64,000 nt of DNA from Corydoras sp. C115 (taxonomy: Eukaryota > Chordata > Actinopteri > Siluriformes > Callichthyidae). Each line of letters begins with the position of its first letter. Position 1 is the stretch's first letter. The stretch covers positions 5,824,501 through 5,888,500 of the forward strand of contig JAFMOC010000007.1 of the NCBI GenBank assembly GCA_019802505.1, in the 5' to 3' direction. This document shows, in pieces, positions 10,131-20,348 of the stretch. The notes beneath the pieces are model-generated. The model made no database searches, had not been told where the DNA came from, and saw nothing but the letters and a program-made list of their open reading frames with translations. The position numbers were made by a program, and so were the translations under genes.

Positions 10131-11970
10131 ATTTTCAGCAAACAAAGTTATGCAGTCTCACGCATCCAAAAAGTTAATTAAAACAAATTCTCAGCAGGAG
10201 CTCATACCCAACACGTCTTAATTCATGACAAGCTTGACAGTGCACCCTTTTGGCCACATATTCTGATGTTGTATATTTTATATATGGTGATTTGTTAAAA
10301 CTGTTTTTTAAAAACTTGCACATTAATAAAGATTTTTTGTAAAATTGCTTCTGCATCTGAGGTAGCTGCAATCTCAAAATGTGTGTCAGGATTTAGTCAA
10401 TAAAAAGAAGTAGATAAAAACTCTATTTTGGCCAACTTGGTTGGTGGTCTATAAAAAGCACGAAAAATCCAGTCATCTCTTCACGTCTGTGATAGAATAT
10501 TTTATCAATGCCGTCTTGGCACAATGTTAAGACGCTGAATGATCTAAACAAGAGCTGCACTGGTCTACTCTCAGCAGGAAAGTTACATATTGATTTTATA
10601 AAAGCCTTATTCATTTCACTTTACAGTGCAATGACCTTCACACACAGCACATTCAAGAGAAGGTTGGTGGTTTAAAGGTTCAAGTCTTTCCCCACATCTC
10701 ATCTCTGGTTAACCTGGCTGTGCCATCAAATAATTATGATGTTAACATTACCTAATAAAAACACCTTTGGACCCTAGAAGTATTTTAAATGTAATTTAAC
10801 ATGGAAACAGGTCATTTTAAATGTCTGCAAAAATAATGGAACCTACAAACTAGATTTCAGCTTCAGGACAAAAAATTGGAGGCATGTTATTTTTGAATGG
10901 CATATTTTGCACTATTCAAATCTATACATTTCTTATCCATAATTCTTATTTAAAGAAATGTGTGTTACGCTGAGTCACCAATCATTATTATTTGTTAATC
11001 TATTTTGTTATCCAAAAGGCTCAGTAGAATAATTTAAGCATTGATACAAATTTCAAATATACAAAATAAAGTTTAATGTATTACTAAAAACAATATCTTA
11101 TGATTTAAATGTCATATGCATAATGAAATCACAGGATAAAAACACAACGTGGCTCTTTAGAACTCCAGCTTCAATGTTGTAATAGTAAGTAACATTCAGA
11201 CTTAACTACAATAAAATAGGTGTTGTGAACCATACATTTGTCTTTACATGTGTCTTTAGAAAAAAGGAAGTCAGTTTTTTGTCTCACAAATCAGTCAGTG
11301 TTTTGCATTCTTAAATAATTTCCAGATTTATTTGGTTTAACTCACATTTTACCTGTGTTATCAATTGGATTTTGTTTTCATATCTAGATTCTAGTTATAA
11401 TTTCAGCCTAAATTTATAAATCTTTTTACTATTCTCAATATATATTAACTCATTCTTGACAAGTATGCTTAATGAGATATCAAATATGATGTGAGTGGTT
11501 ATTTCAATTTGTCCTGTGTCATTTGTCCTGAGAATAGTATGACAGCCACTCACATTTATATTGCATTCAAATTTAAGGAAGCATTTCAAAATACAGTTGT
11601 GGTGAATTCTGTTACATATTGTTATGTCCATTGGTGGATGAACTATTCATCCACCTGTTACCTTCAATTTTACTAACATCTTTTACATTTGATTTTACAG
11701 CAGCAATTTCAACTTTGCCGCTTTACTACTGATATAAGCTTTTCTTAAAATCACTGACACCCACCCACATTCACGCACAATACTTATGTAAATATGTAGA
11801 AATATGTAGATCAGTATAAAAACTCAAAAACTTGGTTTTCATGGATAGAGATCATTTATTTATTTATCTACAAATGTATTTATTTACTTATATTTACTTT
11901 TTACATGTTTGTTCCACCCTTTATGTGAACTATCTACAGTATATCTTTGTGACAACAGATATTTTTCAGC

Positions 11971-12076
11971 CACCTTAGCAAGGAAAATATCAAATTTCTT
12001 ACGAAAATGATTTTTTCCCCTTCCCCCATGTCCTGTGAATATCATGTATCAGTGGTTCTTGCACTACTACAGTTAT
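11971..12076 (+). repeat. Direct repeat, left copy
   Basis: It shares AAATATCAAATTTCTTA, CCCCTTCCC..ATGTC and AGTGGTTCTTGCACTACTAC with the copy at 13202-13306, with perhaps 15% divergence by eye. The pair brackets ~1.1 kb. Confidence 0.75.
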
Positions 12077-12186
12077 GATTATGTTAGGTTAGGGCCCTTC
12101 GGTTGTTTGAAGATTATAGGGTTGAAGTCATAGTGATCTCAATATCATTTAAAACAAATGTGTGTAAAATACAGTTAAATTAGCCT

Positions 12187-12203
12187 GGGGTCACATTGAC
12201 CCC
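12187..12203. promoter_or_regulatory. ERE-like palindrome GGGGTCA-CAT-TGACCCC
   Basis: A perfect inverted repeat with 7-bp arms and a 3-nt spacer. It contains GGTCAnnnTGACC, the core of the oestrogen-receptor element consensus. Whether it is bound is unknown; it may be transposon-derived. Confidence 0.35.
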
Positions 12204-12337
12204 AAAGAACATAGATTTGTTAAACATGTCTTCAGGATTTATCATGTTAATTTTATATTCATCCAGTTGTCACCATCACATTAGAAAAAGAAAATCATTA
12301 AATATAAAGCAAAACAAACATGATGTGAAACTTTGAA

Positions 12338-12356
12338 GGGGGTCACATTGACCCCC
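12338..12356. promoter_or_regulatory. Second ERE-like palindrome, 8-bp arms
   Basis: GGGGGTCA-CAT-TGACCCCC, the same core and same spacer as the copy 150 bp upstream. Confidence 0.35.
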
Positions 12357-13201
12357 AATATAATTAGGGATAAACAAAAAAAATATCTAAAGTAAAACCT
12401 TTATCCTCTAGCCATGTTGCAGTTCAGCCAATAAATTTTGGTAAAAAAAATCCCTCTAATCTTCTTGAAGAATAGAAATGCTTAATCATATTTGGTCTTC
12501 CTGATAGTACTGCAAACCCCATAACCCATTAGGTTTTGTTGTTATTACAATTGTCAGGTGCACAGTCTGTGTTCTCCTGTTTAAGACTATTTTGTGTGTC
12601 CGCTCGATTTATCTTGTTATTGCTTGTTTTCCCCTGAGATGGTTAATTACTAATTATGTTTATATGCATCATCTTTGGTCCTGTGTTACATGTAACTCTG
12701 TGTTCTATTTATGTCTGCATTATTGTGTGTGAATTAATTTGTTTGTGTCTCTTCACATTATTTCTGTCTGTTCATGAAAATTATTTTATATTCAGCAGTC
12801 TAGGCTTTTAACGACTGTTTCTATCTATGTTCAGGATTCTGCCATTTTGTCTGGTGTTTTTTCCTGGTTCTGTAGATCATTTCTTGTTTTATTAATAAGT
12901 CATTGTGTGTATCCATGAGTTTATTTGTTCTTTATTTTGTACACTATTTGCACTTTATTCTGGGTCATTTTGTGCATCGGTCAGCTTGCTTATATTCATC
13001 CTGCGCTGTGGGCTTCTTGGTTCAAAATTTATATGGTTAGTCATATTTCTTTAGTTTGCTGTGCTTCTTGTGTGTGGTTATTTTAATTTTATTTACCTGA
13101 TTCATTCATTGGTTTGTTAATATTTGTATGTGTGGTTTTAATTTGCTTTTGATGATTAACACCTTAATTTAATCTGCCTCTAGATTTCTTTTGTTCTCGC
13201 T

Positions 13202-13306
13202 GCCATCTTAGAGCAAGGGAAATATCAAATTTCTTAAGAAAACATTGTTTTCCCCTTCCCCATGTCATGTAAATGTCATGTGCCAGTGGTTCTTGCACTA
13301 CTACAG
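13202..13306 (+). repeat. Direct repeat, right copy
   Basis: Partner of 11971-12076. Confidence 0.75.
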
Positions 13307-13933
13307 TTAGGTAACCACTAACCACTGCATCACTGTGCCACCCCTCAGATGGCAAAAAGGCAACATATGGTTTATATCAATTTTGTGTGTGTTAGTAGAT
13401 CCTTTCACTTAAATAATAAAACTATATAAATAAATGTGCATTTGTGTGTGAGGTTCTTTATTGAAAGCATGAGTACCAAGTCTAGTTTTTCTCTGATACT
13501 TCAGGGTTCCTCTGATGCTCTTCAGTTAATTTAACTGTCACTGTGGTAATGATGAGTGCAGCACAAGAGGGATTAAGGACTTAGAAAAAGGCAAGAGGTG
13601 CTGGTTTTGCTCACTTAAATTAAAGAAAGGAAACTTAAATCTTAAGCGAAACAAAGGCAAGAACCCATTAAGATTATCGTAAATATGTGATTTAATTTGC
13701 TGAGAAGACTTGATTAAAAATAGAGATGTTAAAAAAAGTAAAAAGTTAATACCAAGGCTGCTTTTGTCAGGAGTTCTGATTATGCACACTTCTTAAGAAT
13801 TTATTTGTCATTTGTTCCATGGTCTGGTATTTGTCAGTGCTTGTTTGGTCTCTGTAGTTAATTAAATATTAGTAATTAACTTATCACTCTTGTCATTAAG
13901 ATTAACTGTTTTCCCTTCAGATGTTCTTGAATG

Positions 13934-14279
13934 GGCGGCATGGTGGCTTAGTGGTTAGCACGTTCGCCTCTCAGCACTAGGGATTCCCGGTTCGAATCCC
14001 CATCTGGGTGGAGTTTCATTGTTCTCCGCGTGTCTGCGTGGGTTTCCTCCGGGTTCTCCAGTTTCCTCCCACAGTCCAAAAATATGGATCAAGTCAATTG
14101 AGTTCTCCAAATTGCCCCATATAGAGTGTGTTTGTGTTTGTGAGTGTGTGCCCAGTGATGGATTGGCACCCTGTCCTGGGTCTGTCTGCCCAGCGCCCGA
14201 AACGTTCTCCCCTGGATGGGCATGAGGAACCCCACCGCGACCCTAATATAGGATAAAGCAGAAGATAATGAATGAATGA
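13934..14279 (+). mobile_element. V-SINE/DANA-type SINE, full length, 13-bp TSD
   Basis: The head contains TGGCTTAGTGG (A-box region) and GGTTCGAATCC (B box); the core contains GTTTCCTCCCACAGTCC; the tail is GAAGATAATGAATGA. Perfect TSD ATGTTCTTGAATG at 13921-13933 and 14280-14292. Confidence 0.9.
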
Positions 14280-14347
14280 ATGTTCTTGAATGTATTTAAG
14301 CCTTTACATTTCCTCATGTCATGTCAGAATGGCATTTTGAGTCAGTC

Positions 14348-14351
<4 letters not shown>

Positions 14352-14390
<39 letters not shown>

Positions 14391-14412
14391 TGAGTGTGTG
14401 TGTGTGTGTTTG
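14352..14412. repeat. (TG)n microsatellite
   Basis: About 60 bp of TG dinucleotides with a few interruptions. Confidence 0.9.
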
Positions 14413-14677
14413 TTTCCCAACAGTTTTTTAAATTAAAATCCGTTTCTCAACATCAACTGCTGAGTTTTGGGACTATATAGACACAGACAGCAGGTAGTAA
14501 AGTACAGTAAACTTTAAACGACTAATTTATTACTCACTTAAATAAAGCATGAAATATTTTTATCTCTCTTTAAAGTATACTTTTGACTTTACCATGCATT
14601 TCAAAATGCATTTTACCAATATTAGTATTGCAAGTCTTTAAAATGTTTGTTCATATATGTATCAATAAAGGTTTGCC

Positions 14678-14714
<37 letters not shown>

Positions 14715-15989
14715 GTTATTATTATTTCAGGAGATTAAGGAATTACTTACAGGCCATGCGGCCAGTATTGTATTTTAAAGTGCTTTAATAATCTTGATTT
14801 GTAAGGATGTAATTATAAGGGTTGCACAAAAAGTGAAATTTATGCAATAAAATTTTTACTGCACATTTTTAACATTATTTTGTTGTCTAGAGATTCATTT
14901 TACCAAACTAAATAATAAAGATGATTGCCATTGAGTTGGTAGTACATAGTGGTGTTGCTTCACAGCAAAGAATCGTCAGGATTCTTAAATAAGAGCTTAG
15001 TTTCTTTTATGATTTTCCAAAGTATATATCATTTTCCATAGTTATATGTAAGATAGGAGAACACATTTTAAAATTGGTAAATTGTGACTATATGTAAATG
15101 CAAGAAAATGTGTTTGTGCTGTGATGGATATCTATATTCTATACAAACATTCTCTTGACTGTGTGTACTATTGAATGTTGCATTCTATGTGTATTGTGTT
15201 CTAAATGATTCTTCTGATGGTCATAATTAGATGGTTATAGTAGGATGTCATAATTTAGCACCTATCATTTACTAGGAGACTTTATTTGGACTGTGCTGTG
15301 TCTGGACTCTGTCCTTATGGCTCATCCACTTCATTCATTTTTAAAAATCTATTTATGCAGGTGATGGCTGAATGGAAAGCTAACATTCATATGTGAACTT
15401 TTAAAATTATAAACATAAATAAAGGTTAAAAGCAAATGCAAATTACCTTCACATAATCACAAAAGCAGTAATTATCTTGTTCACATCATTGCTGATATAG
15501 TATGCAGTGAGTTTGTCATCCTGTTACTGTATTGTCAATTATCGGATGCTTGTTCGCATAAAACTATTAAAATGTATTATCCACTAGGAACATTAAAATG
15601 CTATTAGGACAGAAATGGTTGAAACAAATTTGTTTGAAAGCGTCATTAACTTGCTTTTTGTTGTACATATGTATACAAGGCATTAACATTTTTTATACTA
15701 GTTTTATGTTTGTTTTTTTGATAAAAGAAAAATATAATACCTTTACAATGGCCTTTAAGTTTTATGCACCTCCTTTCAAATTAACAGGGTGGTTTTCTGA
15801 ATATTAATGATCAGGACTACCACAAAACGGGTACTAATCAGATGCTTTAGCAACAACTATTGTGACCTTATATTGTAGGAATTTTGAATATTAATATAGT
15901 ATTAATGAAGTCTTCTGTGTCCAATTATCAAATGAAGGAAAATAGGAAACGATTGAAGGTTAATGCATGTTTGATTAATTTAAATATCT
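14413..15989. other. AT-rich intergenic stretch with (ATT)n
   Basis: It contains an (ATT)n run at ~14683-14728. No gene or transposon was recognised. Confidence 0.6.
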
Positions 15990-15994
15990 GACTC

Positions 15995-16472
15995 TGTCAT
16001 GTTTGTTTTGGTCACGTGGTGTGGGTTGGTCTATGTGTTCACGCCCCTGTAATTACGCGCACCTGGGACTGATCACGTTTTTGTTATTTAAACCCTGCAC
16101 GCCCTTCCCTCATCGCCAGTTTGTTTTGTGCCACGCCTGTGCTAGCCCTGACACTACGAGCTCCATTCCTATCTTGAAAACCGCACCTGTTACCTCGTCC
16201 TGTTTGCTGTTTCTCTGTTTTGTGTGTGTGTGCAGCTCATCTCCTGCTGCCTTCACTTCGCCAAGCCCCCTTCACTGCAGTTCCCCGATTTGGAACACTA
16301 CACCCTCAGACGTCATCTTCCACCGCCTCGTGTTCACCTACGTTTGTGTCTGTGTTCCCAGTACTGTCTCCCCCTGTTGTGGACAATAAACCTGGTTCTG
16401 TTCCTAACCTCTGTTCCAGTTTCCGTCTCTCCGAGTAGCGAATCCACCTCGCCCGGTCAAGCAACCATAACA
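15995..16472 (+). repeat. 5' LTR of the Gypsy element
   Basis: 478 bp. TATA-like TATTTAAA at 16085-16092. Putative RNA start at GCCAGTTTGT (16115-16124). AATAAA at 16385-16390. Confidence 0.9.
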
Positions 16473-16474
16473 TT

Positions 16475-16484
16475 ACAAACTGGC
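16475..16484 (+). promoter_or_regulatory. Candidate self-primer binding site of the Gypsy element
   Basis: ACAAACTGGC lies 2 nt after the 5' LTR and is the exact complement of GCCAGTTTGT at 16115-16124, which starts 30 nt downstream of the TATA-like box. That is the arrangement of Tf1/sushi-group self-priming elements. No tRNA-type site starting TGG directly follows the LTR. Confidence 0.7.
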
Positions 16485-16489
16485 CATCG

Positions 16490-17490
16490 ATGGATTCCTC
16501 AGAGCCACGCGCTACCGGAGCGGAGCCGGCCCAACGCCACCAGCCGGACAACAGCCCGATCCACACCTTGATCTGCTGTACAGCCGTCAGGAAGGACTGG
16601 CAGATTTAGTAAGCAAGTTGGAGCTACAGTTACAGACTGTGCTCGCTTCGCTGCCCGCAGCTACCGCAGCCTCCGTACTGACGGCTTCTTCGACAAACCA
16701 GGTACCAAACCCACCGCCCGCGGTTGCCACACACCCCGACGGAGCCGCCGTTCACCCTGAACCATACGATGGAGACCTACAGCGATGTCGAGGCTTTTTG
16801 TTCCAGTGTGAACTTTATTTTAACATCCGCCCCACGTGCTTCCCCACCGACGCGCATAAGATTGCATTTATCATCGGGCTGCTACGCGGCCGCGCGCTAA
16901 ACTGGGTTGAAGCAGCGCAGGGATTTATTTCACCGCTGGGCACCTCATACGCATCATTTTTAGAACGTTTACGCTCTGTGTTTGATCACCCGGACTACAC
17001 AGACGACATCGACTCTTGACTACTCTCGGCACGTCAGGGGACCCGTTAAGTCGCCGAGTTCGTGGTCGAATTCCAGACCCTCGCCGCGGAGTCGGGATGG
17101 TGTGAGCGCTCACTCCGCGGCGTGTTTCGCCATGCCCTGCATGAGCGGATGCGGGACGAATTAGCAATACATGATCGACCCGAAACGCTCCAAGACCTCG
17201 TAAACCTCGCTATACGTATAGACGGGCGTATCAGTGAGTGACGCCGAGAGTGCCAATCCCGGGACCAGGCCCGCACCGTCCACCCGCCTCAACCTCCACC
17301 AGCTTCCTCGAGGGGCACTCCCCTGCCCGAACAATCGGAGGGGGCCGAGCCAATGCAGCTTGAGCGCACCATTCTGGCTTCCGAGGTCCGCAGCATTCGT
17401 AGAGACCAGGGGCTTTGTTTTTACTGTGGCGGAGGAAATCACCAGCTGCGAGAATGCCCGGTTCGCCCAAAAGAGTCGACTCGGCAGTAG
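16490..17490 (+). pseudogene. gag: Gypsy gag (broken)
   Basis: This is the structural capsid/nucleocapsid protein of the element. A start ATG at 16490 opens a frame that is lost by a frameshift around 16550; the rest runs in the frame of 16618. The capsid region is recognisable (PYDGDLQRCRGFLFQCELYF, AFIIGLLRGRALNW). In-frame stops occur at 17017-17019, 17047-17049 and 17239-17241. A CCHC zinc knuckle (C-X2-C-X4-H-X4-C) is intact at 17416-17457. The TAG at 17488-17490 is probably the native gag stop. Confidence 0.85.
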
Positions 17491-17774
17491 GACTTGAGGT
17501 CCTGTCGAGTCCCACTCTAAAACCCCAAGCCCAGCGACTCCCCGCAGTATTTACTCTCCAGGAGAGGCAGGTGGCCGTCGACGTTCTATTAGATTCTGGG
17601 GCAGAGGAGAATCTGATAGACGTATGCTTTGCTAACCAAAACGGTCTTGTTATCTCCCCACTAGCTAATCCGGCTGACGTTGGAGGGCAATCACCAGGAG
17701 AGTGTTCCAGTTTCCGCAACACAATCCGCAAACACAACCCGCACATTGTCTGGGTCAATGCCCGCATCGGTTAA
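17491..17774 (+). pseudogene. Gypsy protease remnant
   Basis: In the frame of 17415, the retropepsin active-site motif LLDSGAEENLID is seen (D codon at 17592-17594). The C-terminal half and the following reverse transcriptase are deleted, because the next recognisable piece is RNase H. Confidence 0.8.
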
Positions 17775-17990
17775 GCTCGCGCTGGAGGAGTGGCGCCACT
17801 GGTTGGAAGGAGCAGCCCAGCCATTTGTGGTTTGGACTGACCACAAGAACTTAGCCTACATACAGTCGGCCAAGCAACTGAACTCCCGTTAGACTCGATG
17901 GGCCTTGTTCTTTGGTCGGTTCAATTTCACCCTGTCCTATCAACCCGGTACTCGGAACACTAAGCTCTTCCGAAAGGCCGGTTAATGATC
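17769..17990 (+). pseudogene. Gypsy RNase H terminal fragment
   Basis: The motif VVWTDHKNLAYIQ of the RNase H domain is followed by a stop (CAG to TAG at 17890-17892) and the usual downstream sequence (RWALFFGRFNFTLSY). The reverse transcriptase fingers and palm are absent. Confidence 0.8.
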
Positions 17991-18099
17991 TGATTCTTCC
18001 TCCCAGGTGTGTCATTGCAGGTGTCTCCTGGGAGATCCGCCGTGTTGTGGAACGCGAACTGGCGAAGGATCCAGACCCAGGGCTGGGTCCATCTAACCG

Positions 18100-18480
18100 G
18101 AGCTTCGTGCCCACCACCGCCTGCTCCGCTGTACTCAAATGGGGCCACGAATCCCGCTGGGCCTGCCACCCTGGAGGAGCGCGCACCGAGGAGATCATCA
18201 GGCACCGATTCTGCTGGCCCTCCTTGGCAGCCGATGTCCGGCAGTTCGTCACCACCTGCACTACCTGCGCCCATAACAAGACCTCGCATCAGCCCCCCGC
18301 CGGACTGCTCCAGCTGCTCTCGGAGCACTGTGTGTGTGAACATCTCGCTTGGGTGGAGTACGCCATCAACACCGCGCGCAGCTCCGCCACTAGAAAGTCC
18401 CCATTCGAGGTAGCGCAGGGCTACCAACCCCCCCCTATTTTCCGAGGACCAAACAGCGATCAGCGTCCCATCTGTTAACC
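18100..18480 (+). pseudogene. Gypsy integrase fragments
   Basis: A His-His-Cys-Cys zinc-binding domain is seen (ACHPGGARTEEIIRHRFCW, then CTTCAHNK). It joins directly to the far end of the integrase core (WVEYAINTARSSATRKSPFE), so the catalytic D,D,E segment is mostly deleted. Confidence 0.8.
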
Positions 18481-18545
18481 AGCACATCCGCCGCTGCCGC
18501 CGCACCTGGAAGAGCGTACTGGTAGCGCTCCGCCAAGCTCTGGCC

Positions 18546-19027
18546 ATGTCCGTTGCCTCTGCCAACTGCCGACACCGTCTGGCCCCTAGCTACTGGGTGG
18601 GGCAACTCGTCTGGCTCTCCACTAAGAACATCCCCTTGAAGACTGAATCTCGCAAGTTGGACCTTTTCCCATCACCCGTGTCATCAGTCCTGCAGCCGTC
18701 CACCTACACCTACCGCGCTCCATGCGTATTCACCCCACCTTCCACGTCTCCCACATAAAACCAGTCGTCCACTCCCCGCTCAATCCTTCCCCCCGCCAAG
18801 CCCCAGCTCCACGCCTGATCGATGGTCAGCCCGTCTACACGGTCCACCGTCTGCTGGACTCCCGACACCGTGGCCGAGGGGTCCAGTTCTTAGTCGACTG
18901 GAAGGGGTACGGCCCTGAGGAGCACTCCTGGGTGCCTCGGACTGCGATCCTGGACCCTTCCCTCATAGCTGACTTCCACCACCGCTTTCGGGACAAGCCG
19001 TTTAGGGCGCTGGGAGGCACCCGTTGA
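18546..19027 (+). pseudogene. Gypsy integrase C-terminus with chromodomain
   Basis: The GQLVWLSTKNIPLKTESRKL block is followed, after a frameshift, by RIHPTFHVSHIKPV and a chromodomain-like segment (FLVDWKGYGPEEHSWVP) at about 18837-18990. It ends with TGA at 19025-19027. In chromoviruses this domain helps target integration to marked chromatin. Confidence 0.85.
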
Positions 19028-19038
19028 GGGGGGGGTAA

Positions 19039-19514
19039 TGTCATGTTTGTTTTGGTCACGTGGTGTGGGTTGGTCTATGTGTTCACGCCCCTGTAATTAC
19101 GCGCACCTGGGACTGATCACATTTTTGTTATTTAAACCCTGCACGCCCTTCCCTCACCGCCAGTTTGTCTTGTGCCATGCCTGTGCTAGCCCTGACACTA
19201 CGAGCTCCCGTTCCTGTCTTGAAAACCGCACCTGTTACCACGTCCTGTTTGCAGTTTATCTGTTTTGTGTGTGCAGCTCATCTCCTGCCGTCTCCACTTC
19301 GCCAAGCCCCCTTCACTGCAATTCTCCCGATTTGGAACATTATACCCTCAGACGTCATCTTCCACCGCCTCGTGTTCGCCTACGTTTGTGTCTGTGTTCC
19401 CAGTACTGTCTCTCCCTGTTGTGGACAATAAACCTGGTTCTGTTCCTAACCTCCGTTCCAGTTTCTGTCTCTCTGAGTAAAGAATCCGCCTCACCCGGTC
19501 AAGCAACCATAACA
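19039..19514 (+). repeat. 3' LTR of the Gypsy element
   Basis: 476 bp, same structure as the 5' LTR, with GCCAGTTTGT at the putative RNA start conserved. Confidence 0.9.
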
Positions 19515-19972
19515 GACTCCAGAGATAGTATTTGTAAAAGGTTATTTTTAGTTACACTAGTGCTTCCTGCACCAAAGTGATTAATTTCTCCTAATGGTTC
19601 AGCTTTAAATTATCAGACTCAGAAGTATTTTATAAGTATGCAGAATTCTGTCAGAGGCTTCTCTAATACATGGTCCAACACATTCACATGTGGATCATAA
19701 AGTAATTTATAATCTCTCAGAGGTCAATCTTATAGTGGCTTATATTAAAAGGAGATAAACTAGCTTTTGATTTCCAGTCTTAAAAGATAAACTGAAACAT
19801 TAGTTTTAAATAATGACAAAGTTAATTATAAGTAAAAAAGGGTAAGATTAATAACAGATTACAACACAAAATTTTTTTTTTTTTTTTTAATTATTCTAAC
19901 AGTAATTAAAACTGCTGCTCATATGGAAATGAATATAGAAAAAAAGAAAAAATAACTGGTCAACTCTCCTAT
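19515..19972. other. Short intergenic stretch
   Basis: AT-rich with a poly-T run near 19870. Nothing else was seen. Confidence 0.6.
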
Positions 19973-20320
19973 TGTCACGTTGCCCACCTGGGATTTAAAC
20001 GCGGCTGCGCAAATACAGCGCAGCGCCGCGACGCTCTAACCCGCAGAAGGGAGCCAGGCACGCAGGTGGTACGAAAGGGAAGATTTATTACCGGTGCTAA
20101 AACACCAAACATTCAGGTACAAAGGACAGAGTGACATCAAACACAAAACGAAAGACGCGCCCCGAACACATCTAACCCCGGAACTAAATATTCACCATGT
20201 GCACAAAACCACCCAATGAACCCGCGACGCTAATTACCCAAAATACTCACAAGAGACAGCTAATTAACAAAACACAGGCACATAAACACAGAAACCAACA
20301 ACACACAACGGCCGGGAAAC
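19973..20320 (-). repeat. 3' LTR of copy B (inner end truncated)
   Basis: A near match to 22264-22613 up to GCCGGGAAAC. It lacks the terminal palindrome segment that follows in the other LTR. Confidence 0.8.
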
Positions 20321-20348
20321 TACCCCCACCCTTACCCTACCCCCACCC

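Larger units (their letters stand above)
10131..13933. other. AT-rich intergenic stretch with palindromes and a direct repeat pair
   Basis: No gene was supported. It holds two GGGGTCA-CAT-TGACCCC palindromes (12187-12203 and 12338-12356) and a ~105-bp direct repeat (11971-12076 and 13202-13306), which are listed separately. Confidence 0.6.
15995..19514 (+). mobile_element. Ty3/Gypsy chromodomain element, internally deleted
   Basis: LTRs at 15995-16472 and 19039-19514 (TGTCATG...CATAACA) are flanked by perfect TSD GACTC (15990-15994 and 19515-19519). The internal part keeps gag, protease, the end of RNase H, parts of integrase and a C-terminal chromodomain in that order. This is the layout of vertebrate chromodomain Gypsy elements. 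The reverse transcriptase palm and most of the integrase catalytic core are deleted, and stops and frameshifts break the rest. A polypurine tract (GAGGGGGGGGTAA, 19026-19038) precedes the 3' LTR. The LTRs differ at roughly twenty positions by eye, so the insertion is not very recent. It cannot move on its own. Confidence 0.92.

Noticed and set aside
13934..14010. tRNA genes at the heads of the repeated elements
   Set aside because: The A/B-box-like segments are SINE heads repeated across the window and followed by the SINE core, not complete tRNA cloverleaves.
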